From contig JAPPDF010000086.1 in NCBI GenBank assembly GCA_028875575.1, positions 1-50,906 of the forward strand: a DNA stretch of 50,906 nt, in the 5' to 3' direction. Below the pieces are notes generated by a model, which was not told where the DNA came from, did no database searches, and was given only the letters and a program-made list of their open reading frames with translations. Origin of the DNA: Acidobacteriota bacterium (GTDB taxonomy: Bacteria > Acidobacteriota > Terriglobia > Versatilivoradales > Versatilivoraceae). The position numbers and the translations under genes were made by a program. Shown here piece by piece: positions 1 through 10,334 of this stretch (the stretch's first letter is position 1; every line of letters begins with the position of its first letter).

Positions 1-54
1 GATCGTCCCGATGTTGATGTGCGGCTTGCTTCGATCGAATTTCTCCTTCGCCAT
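1..54 (-). CDS. tuf: Elongation factor Tu, N-terminal fragment (runs off the window)
   Basis: Only the first 18 codons lie in the window. They read MAKEKFDRSKPHINIGTI, the near-invariant N terminus of bacterial EF-Tu, the GTPase that delivers aminoacyl-tRNA to the ribosome. The ATG at 54-52 is preceded by AAGGAG at 68-63. It is the last gene of the tRNA-Thr/Tyr/Gly/Thr-tuf transcription unit, the arrangement of the E. coli tufB locus, so it is probably co-transcribed with the four tRNAs. The rest of the gene lies beyond base 1. Confidence 0.96.
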   Translation of the reverse strand, partial: MAKEKFDRSKPHINIGTI

Positions 55-159
55 CTCTTACTCTCCTTGCATGCACGGGACAAGCCTCAGGAGCCATCCC
101 AACATGAACGTGAAATCGGACCTCTTTCGGGTGTAGACGGAATGTTCAACGGAAGGCAG

Positions 160-233
160 AGCCCACGACCAGGCTTGAACTGGTGACCTCGTCCTTACCA
201 AGGACGCGCTCGTACCATCTGAGCTACGTGGGC
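160..233 (-). tRNA. tRNA-Thr (anticodon GGT)
   Basis: A full cloverleaf reads on the minus strand. The acceptor stem is GCCCACG (233-227) with CGTGGGC (167-161), the anticodon stem CGTCC/GGACG encloses TTGGTAA, and the T arm carries the usual TTCAAGC loop. The anticodon GGT decodes ACC/ACT. No CCA is encoded. It is the fourth tRNA of the cluster, about 105 nt upstream of tuf. Confidence 0.95.
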
Positions 234-243
234 ATAACTCTGG

Positions 244-315
244 AGCGGGAGACGGGGCTCGAACCCGCGACCAACAGCTTGGAAGGCTGTGACTCTACCA
301 CTGAGTTACTCCCGC
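244..315 (-). tRNA. tRNA-Gly (anticodon TCC)
   Basis: The acceptor stem pairs GCGGGAG (315-309) with CTCCCGC (251-245). The anticodon stem ACAGC/GCTGT encloses CTTCCAA, giving anticodon TCC for GGA/GGG. The discriminator is U, as expected for tRNA-Gly. CCA is not encoded. It is the third tRNA of the tuf operon, 10 nt from the next tRNA. Confidence 0.95.
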
Positions 316-333
316 CTCTAGCTTCAATCAATG

Positions 334-422
334 TGGTGGAGAGAGGAGGATTCGAACCTCCGTAGCTCGCAAGGAGCGGCAGATTTACAGTCTGCTGCCA
401 TTAACCACTCGGCCATCTCTCC
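334..422 (-). tRNA. tRNA-Tyr (anticodon GTA), class II with long variable arm
   Basis: The acceptor stem pairs GGAGAGA (422-416) with TCTCTCC (344-338). The anticodon loop CTGTAAA gives GTA (Tyr), and a long variable arm (CCGCTCCTTGCGAGCTACGG region) is present as in all bacterial tRNA-Tyr. Discriminator A is followed by an encoded CCA at 336-334; this is the only tRNA of the four with a templated CCA. Confidence 0.95.
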
Positions 423-441
423 CAACGAACCCAATCGCTGG

Positions 442-514
442 AGCTGGCGAAGGGACTTGAACCCCCGACCCTCTGATTACAAATCAGATGCTCTACCAAC
501 TGAGCTACGCCAGC
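442..514 (-). tRNA. tRNA-Thr (anticodon TGT)
   Basis: The acceptor stem pairs GCTGGCG (514-508) with CGCCAGC (449-443). The anticodon loop TTTGTAA between CTGA and TCAG gives TGT (ACA/ACG codons). No CCA is encoded. It is the promoter-proximal tRNA of the tuf operon; the predicted transcription start is about 10 nt upstream of its 5' end. Confidence 0.95.
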
Positions 515-531
515 CCGTTGGCAAACACCCA

Positions 532-560
532 AACATAGCAAAAAGACACTCCCCGCGCAA
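532..560 (-). promoter_or_regulatory. Sigma-70-type promoter of the tRNA-tuf operon
   Basis: On the minus strand, TTGCGC (560-555), a 17-bp spacer and TATGTT (537-532) lie just upstream of tRNA-Thr(TGT), placing transcription start near 525. Position and spacing fit a housekeeping promoter for a highly expressed operon. The same two hexamers and spacing recur at 49135-49163 ahead of the symporter gene. Confidence 0.65.
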
Positions 561-626
561 GAACAAATACCGGAGGCGCTTGCAAATTTCGGCAGCGGGA
601 TCGTTGCCCGGAATGGCCACAATAGG

Positions 627-663
627 CACAAAAACACAAATGGTGCCATTTGTGCTTTTTGTG
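627..663 (-). terminator. Terminator-like hairpin downstream of rlmB
   Basis: A long inverted repeat: CACAAAAA + CACAAATGG pairs with CCATTTGTG + TTTTTGTG, about 17 bp with one bulged base. Read on the minus strand, an 8-bp stem CACAAATG/CATTTGTG is followed directly by TTTTT, as in an intrinsic terminator. It sits 120 nt past the rlmB stop and before the tRNA operon promoter, the right place to end the gltX-rlmB transcript. The stem is AT-rich, so termination strength is uncertain. Confidence 0.45.
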
Positions 664-783
664 TTTAGACAGCATTTTTTAACCAGGTCGAACCCAATAT
701 TGAGAAAGGCAGAACATCACGTTTACCGGCAAGATGAGCTGCCCCGCTGCCAATATTGCAATAAGCTCACCGGGCTATCCGTT

Positions 784-1524
784 TCAATTGCTTTGGCTGC
801 GCCTTCGCTGACGGATGGCCTCGTAAAGCACAATACCGGCAGCAACCGACACGTTTAGCGACCGGATGGGCCCCGGGGTGGGAATCGAAGCCAGAAAATC
901 GCATTTTTCCCGCACCAGCCGCCTCAACCCCGCTCCTTCGTTCCCCAGAACCAGTGCTGTGGCCACGGTTAAATCCAGATCCTGACAGCCGAGAGGCTGA
1001 CCCGTTTCCACGCCTGCAACCCATATTCCTTTCGTCTTGAGTCGATCGATGGCTCTGGCGAGATTGCTCACGCGAGCGATGGACAGGTATTCCAGTCCAC
1101 CCGCTGCCGCTTTGGAGACGGTGGCCGACACTCCAGCGGCATGGTCCTTGGTGACAATCACCCCATCCACCCCGGCGGCCGCGCAGCACCTCAAGACGGC
1201 GCCCAGGTTTCGCGGATCCTCGACCGAATCCAATGCGACCACCAGAGGCGCCGCCCCCAAACCGTCCAGGAGATCTTCCAACTCGACGTAGGGCCGGGCG
1301 GCACAGACCGCCACCACTCCCTGGTGGTTGGCCCCGCCCACGCGCTGATCCAGAAGGTTACGCGGTTCAAACCGGATGGCGTATCCCCGGCGCCTGGCAA
1401 GCTGGAGGATGGCCTTGAGTCCCGGACTGCCGGCATCCCGCGCCACAAAGAGGCACGAAACCGGTCTGGCGCCGGATCTCAGACACTCTCTCACCGGATG
1501 GATGCCGTAGATCAGTTGCTCCAT
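784..1524 (-). CDS. rlmB: 23S rRNA (guanosine-2'-O)-methyltransferase RlmB (SpoU family)
   Basis: 246 residues, the usual RlmB length. An N-terminal substrate-binding domain starts YGIHPVRECLRSG, followed by the SPOUT knot domain with all three SpoU motifs: SVEDPRNLGAVLRCC (motif 1), ALVLGNEGAGL (motif 2) and IPTPGPIRSLNVSVAAGIVLYE (motif 3, split here only for description). The family methylates the 2'-O of G2251 in the peptidyl-transferase P loop using SAM. The ATG at 1524 overlaps the gltX stop by one base (TGATG), so the two are translationally coupled; a TTG one codon upstream is an alternative start. A distant gltX-rlmB association is also seen in Firmicutes, which supports the assignment over other SpoU enzymes such as TrmH. 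Confidence 0.88.
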   Translation of the reverse strand: MEQLIYGIHPVRECLRSGARPVSCLFVARDAGSPGLKAILQLARRRGYAIRFEPRNLLDQRVGGANHQGVVAVCAARPYVELEDLLDGLGAAPLVVALDSVEDPRNLGAVLRCCAAAGVDGVIVTKDHAAGVSATVSKAAAGGLEYLSIARVSNLARAIDRLKTKGIWVAGVETGQPLGCQDLDLTVATALVLGNEGAGLRRLVREKCDFLASIPTPGPIRSLNVSVAAGIVLYEAIRQRRRSQSN

Positions 1525-3038
1525 CAAACAGTCGGTATCAGTCCCTGGGAAAGCATGGCGCTATGAAACTCGTCGACCCTGGCCCGACAGTCTTTGACTC
1601 GATGGGGCAACTCGAGCTGACTGCCCCCCTCGAATATGGGCACCAGCTTGTCCAGCTCCGGCCCTGAATCCTTGCCCGTCAGCGCCACCCGAATGGGATG
1701 AAAAAGCTTTCTCCCTTTTTGACCGCTGGCCGCCTTCACGCTCCGCACGATGGACGACCACTCCCGGACCACGTCGCACTCCTCATGAGAAAGCTGATTT
1801 CGGAGTTCGTCAACGACTCTTGCGGCCCCGGGCAGGGACAGCACCTGGCGTACTCCCTCATCCCGAACGGCCTTTTCCGCCTCAAAAGACCATAACTGGG
1901 GAGCCTTTTGGGAAATCTGGCTCAAGTGGTCCAGCCCGGGCAGAAAGGCCTCGACCACCAGTCCTACCCATTGGCGTACCGCGGAATCCACCTCTTTCAA
2001 CAGTCCCTCCTGCCTCAGACAGGCAATGGCCCACTCGACAGCACGGGAGGGCTCGTATTCTTTCAGGTAGTGCCGGTTGAAAAAATACAGCTTTTGGATG
2101 TCGAAAACGGCCGAACTCTTCGACACTCGCTCGATGTCGAAGCTTGCAACCAGCTCTTCCGGCGAGAGGATTTCATCCTGGTCTTCTCCGGGCGCCCATC
2201 CCAGAAGGGTCAGGTAGTTTAGCAAGGCCTCCGGAAGAACTCCCAGATCCAGAAAATGTTGCAGCGAAGTTGCCCCGTGTCTCTTCGAAAGACGGTTTCG
2301 GTCGGGACCGAGAATGGTCGACAAATGAGCGAAGACCGGCAGGGGCCATCCCAGGGCCTCGTATATCAGAACCTGTCGAGGGGTGTTGGACAGGTGGTCG
2401 TCGCCCCGCACGACATGGCTGATCTTCATCGAGCCATCGTCCACAACCACCGCGTAGTTATAGGTGGGCATTCCGTTGGACCGGACCAGAATGGGGTCTC
2501 CCAAGACGGCGCTGTCGAACTTCATCTCGCCATGGACCAGATCCTGAAAGAAAACGCTGCCGGAACGGACCCTCAGGCGAATCACCGACGGATGCGAATC
2601 CTTCAGCCGTTGAGCCACCTCCCCGGCAGAAAGATTCCGGCAGGTTCCAGGATACTTCCAGGCGACTCCCGCCCGCCGTGCCTCCCGGGCCTGCCGCCCC
2701 AATTCCTCCTCACTGCAAAAACAGCGGTAGGCGGACCCGTTCTCCAACAGGGACTCGGAATGACGTGCATAAATTGCCGTGCGGCTGCTTTGACGATAGG
2801 GGCCGAACGGCCCGCCGCAATCCGGCCCCTCCTGCCAATCCAGGCCCAGCCACTTCAGATTTCGGCAAATAAGATCCTCAAAACGACTATCGGAACGAGC
2901 CCGGTCGGTGTCTTCGATTCGAATGACAAGGGTGCCTCCATACTTTTTCGCGAACAGCCAGTTGAAGACGGCGGTCCGGGCGTTTCCGACGTGCAGTTCA
3001 CCGGTCGGGCTCGGAGCAAAGCGTAGACGATTGGGCAT
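1524..3038 (-). CDS. gltX: Glutamyl-tRNA synthetase
   Basis: 504 residues, full length for a class I GluRS. The start MPNRLRFAPSPTGELHVGN carries the HIGH-type signature (HVGN); the editing-free Rossmann core continues with GGTLVIRIEDTDRARS, and the KMSKS-equivalent is LSKRHGATS near residue 256. The C-terminal alpha-helical anticodon-binding region follows. It charges tRNA-Glu with glutamate; whether it also charges tRNA-Gln (non-discriminating) cannot be read from the sequence, and no gat genes are in the window. It lies 126 nt after ispD and is coupled to rlmB by a 1-nt overlap. Confidence 0.95.
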   Translation of the reverse strand: MPNRLRFAPSPTGELHVGNARTAVFNWLFAKKYGGTLVIRIEDTDRARSDSRFEDLICRNLKWLGLDWQEGPDCGGPFGPYRQSSRTAIYARHSESLLENGSAYRCFCSEEELGRQAREARRAGVAWKYPGTCRNLSAGEVAQRLKDSHPSVIRLRVRSGSVFFQDLVHGEMKFDSAVLGDPILVRSNGMPTYNYAVVVDDGSMKISHVVRGDDHLSNTPRQVLIYEALGWPLPVFAHLSTILGPDRNRLSKRHGATSLQHFLDLGVLPEALLNYLTLLGWAPGEDQDEILSPEELVASFDIERVSKSSAVFDIQKLYFFNRHYLKEYEPSRAVEWAIACLRQEGLLKEVDSAVRQWVGLVVEAFLPGLDHLSQISQKAPQLWSFEAEKAVRDEGVRQVLSLPGAARVVDELRNQLSHEECDVVREWSSIVRSVKAASGQKGRKLFHPIRVALTGKDSGPELDKLVPIFEGGSQLELPHRVKDCRARVDEFHSAMLSQGLIPTV

Positions 3039-3164
3039 TATTGACCCACCCGCTGGAAAGCCGACAGGTTGGAAGTTTCGGGATCAGGAAGCGCCACGGA
3101 TGGTTGGAATGTCGCAAGCTTCCCATGGGCTAACGCCCACGGCAAGCTGCTGCTGCCTCGCTGC

Positions 3165-3866
3165 TCAACTCCCAGCTCCCGGGCTGGCAGACTGCCGGAC
3201 GAAGAGCTCGGCCAGCGGCAGATCGGCAGGTTTGGTGATCTTGATGTTCCGCTCGCTACCCAGCAGCACCGTTACCGGATAACCCAGACGCTCTACGAGA
3301 CAGGACTCGTCGCTTGCGTAATAGTGGTCGGCACGGGCCCTTTCGAACGCTTCCTCGAGTATGTGGTAGCGAAAGGCTTGCGGAGTCTGAACCATGACAA
3401 TTTTTTCACGCGGCAAAGTGGCCACCACCTGCTGTCGTTCAACTTGCTTGACCGTATCGATGCAGGGGAGGGCCACGATGGCGCTGCCCTTCTCAGCCGC
3501 CGCATCAATGACGGCCTCAATCATGTCCACCTCCACAAAGGGCCTGACACCGTCGTGAACCACCACGATATCGGTGCCGGAATCAAGAGCCCTGAAGGCG
3601 TTGTAGACCGATTCCTGGCGATGAGCTCCGCCCGCCACCAAGTGGGCAAACTCCGACAGACCCCGCTGCTCCAACTCCTGGCGGAATACGGGCATGTCCG
3701 ACTCTCGGAGCGAGACGCAGGCATTCAGCACCCGGGTGCAGGCCGCGAACTTTTCCAGTGTATGGATGAGGACCGAACCGTCCCCCAGCGGAATGAACTG
3801 TTTGGGGCTGGGCGACTTCATCCGCGTCCCCACTCCCGCCGCCGGAATGATGGCAGCCACATTCAT
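3165..3866 (-). CDS. ispD: 2-C-methyl-D-erythritol 4-phosphate cytidylyltransferase IspD
   Basis: 233 residues, typical of IspD. The nucleotide-binding start is AAIIPAAGVGTRMKSPSPKQ, followed by VVVHDGVRPFV, the CTP/MEP site signature, and MVQTPQAFRY. It makes CDP-methylerythritol from MEP and CTP in the non-mevalonate isoprenoid pathway. The start overlaps the stop of the upstream PIN/TRAM gene in an ATGA junction (3866-3863). In many bacteria ispF follows ispD; here gltX follows after a 126-nt gap with no ispF, so the next pathway steps must be encoded elsewhere. Confidence 0.93.
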   Translation of the reverse strand: MNVAAIIPAAGVGTRMKSPSPKQFIPLGDGSVLIHTLEKFAACTRVLNACVSLRESDMPVFRQELEQRGLSEFAHLVAGGAHRQESVYNAFRALDSGTDIVVVHDGVRPFVEVDMIEAVIDAAAEKGSAIVALPCIDTVKQVERQQVVATLPREKIVMVQTPQAFRYHILEEAFERARADHYYASDESCLVERLGYPVTVLLGSERNIKITKPADLPLAELFVRQSASPGAGS

Positions 3867-4879
3867 GGTCCAACGGCTTCCATCTTGTGAGAACGGTCGT
3901 GGTAGCGACCGAATATCATCTTGCCGGCCGTGGTCTGCAGGACGCTGGTGACCGAGGTGTCAATGGTCTTTCCGATCATCTTTCTGGCGTTGTCCACCAC
4001 CACCATGGTGCCGTCGTCGAGGTAGGCCACCCCCTGGTTGTACTCCTTGCCCTCCTTGAGAATGAATACCTTCATGACCTCGCCGGGCAGGACGACCGGC
4101 TTGAGCGAGTTGGCCAGCTCATTGATGTTCAACACGGGAACATCTTGCAATTGAGCTATCTTGTTGAGGTTGAAGTCGTTGGTAACAATCTTGGCTTCCA
4201 GTTCCTTGGCCAGCTCGATGAGCTTCAAATCCACTTCCCGAATCTGGGGAAAGTCCTTCTCCAGGATCTGCACCTCAATCCCGGCCATTTTCTGTATCCG
4301 CTGGAGAATATCCAGACCGCGCCGTCCCCGATTCCGCTTCAGGGAATCCGCGGAATCGGCTACCTGCTGGAGCTCTCGCAGCACGAACTGGGGAATGAGC
4401 AGAATCCCGTCTATGAAGCCGGTCTCACAGACGTCAGCCACGCGTCCGTCGATGATCACGCTGGTATCCAGGATCTTGTAGTTCTTCCCGCTGCGTCTCT
4501 CTCCGGCAAAAAACCCGCCCAAAGCCGACAGGTTGAGGAGATCTCCCTTGTTGGCTCCCATCACCAGGCCGACGTAGCCCATGAAGAGGAACAGTCCAAT
4601 TTGAAGAAACGACTTGGTTTGAGGGTCAATGGTAGTCTCGACCAGCATGATGCCGATCATGGCGGCTCCGCCGATGCCCATAATGGACCCGATGGCTGCA
4701 CCGATGAGCTGCTTCAACGAGGTCTTTCTCAGGCGGACCTCGAAAATGATGATCGCCGCGGAAGTCACCGCACCGACGACCGCCGCCAGAGGCTTGGTCA
4801 AATCAAAAGGCTGGAAGTAGTAACAACTGAAAATGAAAACCGCACAAAACACTACCCGAATAAAGGTTGTCTCCAACAA
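3863..4879 (-). CDS. Membrane-anchored PIN/TRAM-domain protein (YacL family)
   Basis: 338 residues. The first about 115 residues hold four hydrophobic segments; then a PIN nuclease domain begins at ILDTSVIIDGRVADV, with later acidic residues in VLRELQQVADSAD and IVTNDFNLNKIA; a C-terminal TRAM-like segment (LKPVVLPGEVMKVFILKEG...YLDDGTMVVVDNA) follows. This is the domain order of Bacillus YacL. PIN acidic residues suggest RNase activity; a cellular role is not established here. The start is TTG at 4879-4877, preceded by GGGGGTGAG eight bases upstream; no in-frame ATG lies near. It leads the ispD-gltX-rlmB run and overlaps ispD by 4 nt. Confidence 0.88.
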   Translation of the reverse strand: MLETTFIRVVFCAVFIFSCYYFQPFDLTKPLAAVVGAVTSAAIIIFEVRLRKTSLKQLIGAAIGSIMGIGGAAMIGIMLVETTIDPQTKSFLQIGLFLFMGYVGLVMGANKGDLLNLSALGGFFAGERRSGKNYKILDTSVIIDGRVADVCETGFIDGILLIPQFVLRELQQVADSADSLKRNRGRRGLDILQRIQKMAGIEVQILEKDFPQIREVDLKLIELAKELEAKIVTNDFNLNKIAQLQDVPVLNINELANSLKPVVLPGEVMKVFILKEGKEYNQGVAYLDDGTMVVVDNARKMIGKTIDTSVTSVLQTTAGKMIFGRYHDRSHKMEAVGP

Positions 4880-5195
4880 ATGGTCTCACCCCCTTCGAAT
4901 CAGGACAGAACGCCCGCAACTTGGCTGGGAAAAGCCTTGATACTTGAAACGACAAATGACAAGGGAGTCACTGGCACAGGCAGGCTTTCGGCGAGAAGAA
5001 GCTCGGAGGAAACATCAACAGGCTGCCTGCCGACGTTGGTCATTTTGGAACCCCATTTCATTCGCGGCGACACCGAATCAGCTTGCCGAATCGACGAATG
5101 CCATGGGCGTTGCAGGAAGCCACATCCTGCACGGGTGCAGTATACCACTGTCCCTTTGCCTCATTCAACCGCAGCGACGTTTCGCCGGGAAGGTC
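4880..5195. other. Intergenic region between divergent genes
   Basis: About 370 bases separate the PIN/TRAM gene (minus) from the DUF1592 gene (plus). I see a plausible plus-strand promoter at its right edge (listed separately) and the GGGGGTGAG ribosome site of the PIN gene at the left edge. The long plus-strand open frame running through here from 3887 is antisense to the PIN gene and has no family signature. Nothing else is supported. Confidence 0.5.
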
Positions 5196-5224
5196 TTGTC
5201 CCAGCAAGCTCAAACACTTATACT
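5196..5224 (+). promoter_or_regulatory. Probable promoter of the DUF1592-DUF1552 operon
   Basis: TTGTCC (5196-5201), 17-bp spacer, TATACT (5219-5224). Transcription would start near 5231, about 20 bases before the ATG at 5250. Hexamers are close to the sigma-70 consensus; no experimental support. Confidence 0.5.
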
Positions 5225-5249
5225 CGATGCGATCTGATTCTAGTTGAGC

Positions 5250-7687
5250 ATGCTCGCGGTGACCCTCACCCTCTTTAGCCCCGAAGTTCGTCTCAAGGCG
5301 ATTCCGGCGGCAGCCGGTCTTGGACGGCGTCCTGGGTGCCTGCCGTTTCTACTGGCGTTTCTGGCCCTTGTCGGATCCCCTTCCCTTCAGGCTTCCACCT
5401 TCGAGGGGGAGGTGAAACCCTTCCTGGCCGAACACTGCCTGCAATGCCACAACGCCAACCTCAGTACCGCCGAAATCAACCTGAGCGGCTTCGACCCCGA
5501 GCATCCGGTCCGCGATCGGCAGGACCTGTGGCAGTCCGTGTTGCGGGAGCTTCGCACCGGTCGCATGCCTCCGCCGGGAAATCCACGTCCGACCGTCGCG
5601 CAATTGAGGGAAGTGGAACGGTGGATCGAAGCCCGGCTCGAGGAAGAGGCTGCCAGCGTGGCTCCCAGCCCCGGAAGGGTTACGGCCCGGCGGCTCAACC
5701 GCAGTGAGTACGACAATACGATTCGGGACTGGTTGGGCCTCGATCTCGGTTTGTCGGAGGACTTTCCAATCGATGATACCGGTTACGGCTTCGACAACAT
5801 CGGGGATGTGCTCTCGCTCTCTCCGCTGCTGATGGAAAAATACCTGGCGGCTGCCGAAGAGATTGCCGGTCGGGCCGTGGTGGTTCGGCGAAAAATCAAG
5901 CCGGTGCTGGCCCGTTACCTGGCCTCCCGAAGCCAGGCTCCCCCCTCTATCCCGGAAGGCACCCACACCGTTCCTTACTCGCTCGAAGGCAGGCTTCTCG
6001 CCCAACATTCCTTCCCCTCTCCGGGAGAGTACGAACTGCGGGTGCGGGTTGTGGACAGAAGGAGATCGCCGCCGGCCGAAGCCGGACAGTGGATACCTGC
6101 CGAGCTGCCTTCGGCCACCCTGTCCCTCCTGCTTGACGACAGGCCCCTTCAGACCTTTCACATTGCAACCGACGCATACCACAGGGGCACCTTCGACATT
6201 CGCATCAGGGTCGACTCGGGCGCGCATCGGCTGGAGGCGTCGCCCCGGTTGGATTCCGAGTCACTGGGCACCGCGCTCAACCACGCGGTTTTCGAGCACA
6301 GGGTGGAGCCCCCCCCGGAACGCCTGGTCTATGCCGATTCCATGGAAATCCTGGGTCCGTTCCAGGTGAAGCCAAAGCCCCTGACCGACAGCCATCGCCG
6401 GGTCCTGATCTGCGGGCATGACCCGGGGAAACACCTGGCGGGCTGCACCGATTCGATTCTGCGGAACCTGGCGCTGCGAGCCTACCGCCGGCCGGCAACC
6501 GAGCAGGAGATCGACCGATTGCGGGGGCTGGCAGCCTCGGCTCAAAGGCAAGGGGAACCCCTGGAACGCGGAATCCAGATGGCTCTCCAGGCCGTCCTGG
6601 TGTCACCCCATTTCCTCTTCCGACTTGAATTCGATCCGGAGGACGACCCTGCCGGCTCGGCCCACCCCCTGGGGCCCTATGAGCTCGCCTCTCGTCTTTC
6701 CTACTTTCTCTGGAGCAGCCTTCCGGACGACGAGCTGTTCGGTTTGGCCCAAAGAGCCGAACTTGACGATCCTCGAGTCCTGAGACAACAGGTGGAACGG
6801 ATGCTCAAGGATCCCAGGTCCGAGGCCCTGGTGGAAAACTTTGCCGGGCAATGGCTGCAACTACGGAATCTGGAGAGCGCCCAACCCGACCCTGACCGGT
6901 TTCCTGACTTTGATGAACCGTTGCGGGAGGCCATGCGTCGCGAAACGGAGCTCTTCTTCCGTTCGATCCTGGAGGAAGACCGCAGCCTGATCGATTTTCT
7001 GGACGCCGACTACACCTTCCTCAACCAGCGACTGGCTCGACACTACGGGCATTCAGGCGTCGAAGGCCCGCACTTCCGGAGGATTGAGATTGCCGGTGAA
7101 CAGCGTGGAGGACTGATTGCTCAAGCCAGCATATTGACGGTTTCCTCCTACCCGACTCGTACTTCCCCGGTCTTGCGAGGCAAATGGATCCTGGAAACCC
7201 TGCTGGGCACCCCACCTCCGCCGCCCCCCGAGATGGAGACACTCGAGGAGGAACCAAACGGTGCGCACATGACACTCCGGGAGCGGCTGGAGAAGCACCG
7301 GAGCCAGCCGGCCTGCGCCGCCTGCCACCTGAAGATGGACGCCCTGGGCTTCGGATTGGAAAACTATGATGCTGTGGGAGCCTGGCGGACGGATGACGGC
7401 GGGGTTCCGGTGGACACCGCCGGAGAGTTGCCGGGTGGACGCTCCTTTCAGGGACCGAAGGATCTCAAGGCGCTGCTGGCCGACACGGAGCGCGATGCAT
7501 TCGTTCGCTGTCTCACCGAAAAAATGTTAACCTACGCCCTGGGAAGAGGCCTGGAACCCTACGACAAGCCTGCGGTGGACCGGATCTGCCTGGAGTTGGA
7601 AAACAACGGCTTCAGATTCAGCCAACTGGTCCAATCGATCGTCGAGAGCCTGCCGTTCCAAATGAGGACCACCAACGGAGGAGGATC

Positions 7688-7691
<4 letters not shown>
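5250..7691 (+). CDS. Exported DUF1587/DUF1592/DUF1595/DUF1588/DUF1585 cytochrome-like protein
   Basis: 813 residues from the ATG at 5250 (a TTG at 5244 is in frame). After a signal peptide (LPFLLAFLALVGSPSLQA) comes a planctomycete-type cytochrome c segment with CLQCH at about residues 63-67. Then in order: DUF1587 (TARRLNRSEYDNTIRDWLG), DUF1595 (LRAYRRPATEQEIDRLRG), DUF1592 (MALQAVLVSPHFLFRLE), DUF1588 (TSPVLRGKWILETLLG) and C-terminal DUF1585 (LTEKMLTYALGRGLEPYD). A second heme-type motif, CAACH, lies just before DUF1585. These multi-domain proteins are abundant in Acidobacteria and Planctomycetes; their substrate is unknown, and an extracytoplasmic redox role is inferred from the heme motifs. 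It overlaps the DUF1552 gene by 4 nt (ATGA at 7688), the usual pairing. Confidence 0.9.
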
Positions 7692-9031
<1,340 letters not shown>

Positions 9032-9044
9032 TCCTGGTCCACCG

Positions 9045-10172
9045 GTGGCGAATTCCGCACTCAACAGATTCCGAGCCGTGACCGGGAGCGCCGTGGTTAT
9101 CACGCTCCTGGCCGTCAGCGCGCCAATGCACGCCGAAACCCTCTTCAACGGCCGTCCTTCCCTGATTCTGGAGGGCCGGGCCGCTCGGTTGGTGGTGGAT
9201 CTCGGGGGAGGTTCATTGGTGGACTTCCGCCTGAGCGGTCACTCCGTCAACCCTCTCCAGTGGGACCCGGGGGAATCGGTGGTCTTGAAGCCCCTGGGCC
9301 ACTTTCTCTGCCTGGATCGCTGGGGCGCGCCCTCGGAAGCCGAAGAACGCAACGGAATGTTCTTTCACGGGGAGGCCAGCCGCGTGGAGTGGACGGTTCT
9401 GGAGGGACCGGCTCGCAAGGGTGGCGCCGTGGAAGCGACTATGTCGGCCCTGCTTCCCATGGCTGGACTCGAGGTCTTGCGGACCGTTCGCCTGTCCGAC
9501 TCGTCGGCGAGCTGCATCGTCTCCGAAAGCGTCACCAACAGAAACAAGCTGGGTCGTATCTACAACATGGTCCAGCACCCGACGATCGGCCCCCCGTTCC
9601 TGGACGAGGGCACTCTGGTCGACAGCAACGCACGCAAGGGCTTCATGCAGACCAGCCCCCTGCCCAATCCGGAGGAGCCGGCGGTTTATTGGCCCCAGGC
9701 GCTCAAGCAGGGCCAACCCCTGTCGCTGCGCCGACTGGCGGACGACTCCGACCCCAACGTGGTCTCTTTCGTCTTTGACGAGGACCTTGGCTGGATCACC
9801 GCCAGCAGCCCCTCGCAAGGGTTGCTGATCGGGTACCTGTGGAGCACTGCGGAATACCCCTGGCTCAACATCTGGCGCCACTCGGAGAACGGCAAACCGC
9901 AAGCGCGGGGCCTGGAGTTCGGAACCAGCGGACTGCACCACCCCTTCCCCATCCTGGTCGAGAAGGGCAGGATCTTCGGTCGACCGCTCTACGTCCACCT
10001 GGACGCCGGTCAGACCACGGTGCGGTCTTATCTGGCCTTCCTGTTCAAGATCCCCGAAGATTACCGGGGGGTCGCCGGCCTGACCTGGCGGGACCGTCGC
10101 CTGGTCATCCGTGAGCTGGGAGGAAACAGTGACCGGGACCTGAGCATGACGACCGGAGATTTCGCTCCCTGA
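9045..10172 (+). CDS. Secreted hypothetical protein, galactose-mutarotase-like
   Basis: 375 residues from a GTG at 9045, 13 nt after the DUF1552 stop. The N terminus (RFRAVTGSAVVITLLAVSAPMHA) looks like a cleavable signal peptide. The body is beta-rich with features seen in aldose-1-epimerase-like sandwich folds: LVVDLGGGSLVDFRLSG at the start, VTNRNKLGRIYNMVQHPTIG in the middle and a late FGTSGLHHPFPILVEKGR. No catalytic residue can be assigned, so the fold call is an inference. It probably belongs to the same transcript as the two upstream genes. Weak ribosome site. Confidence 0.7.
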   Translation: MANSALNRFRAVTGSAVVITLLAVSAPMHAETLFNGRPSLILEGRAARLVVDLGGGSLVDFRLSGHSVNPLQWDPGESVVLKPLGHFLCLDRWGAPSEAEERNGMFFHGEASRVEWTVLEGPARKGGAVEATMSALLPMAGLEVLRTVRLSDSSASCIVSESVTNRNKLGRIYNMVQHPTIGPPFLDEGTLVDSNARKGFMQTSPLPNPEEPAVYWPQALKQGQPLSLRRLADDSDPNVVSFVFDEDLGWITASSPSQGLLIGYLWSTAEYPWLNIWRHSENGKPQARGLEFGTSGLHHPFPILVEKGRIFGRPLYVHLDAGQTTVRSYLAFLFKIPEDYRGVAGLTWRDRRLVIRELGGNSDRDLSMTTGDFAP

Positions 10173-10334
10173 AGAGGTGCCGGCCCGTTCTCGCGGACTC
10201 GGCAATCCCACCGGCCAACCTGTTTCCTCAAAAAGGCCGTCTGAATACCTGGGCGGATGCCGAAGGCGGGCCCGATGAGCCGTTGGTCCGCCCCTGTCCT
10301 CTTCTCCGGCCAGACCACTTCCGCCGGCGGGATC

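Noticed and set aside
3887-5278. Long plus-strand open frame (463 codons) opposite the PIN/TRAM gene
   Set aside because: Fully antisense to a gene with clear family motifs; its protein is low in recognisable domains and reads like a GC-rich shadow.
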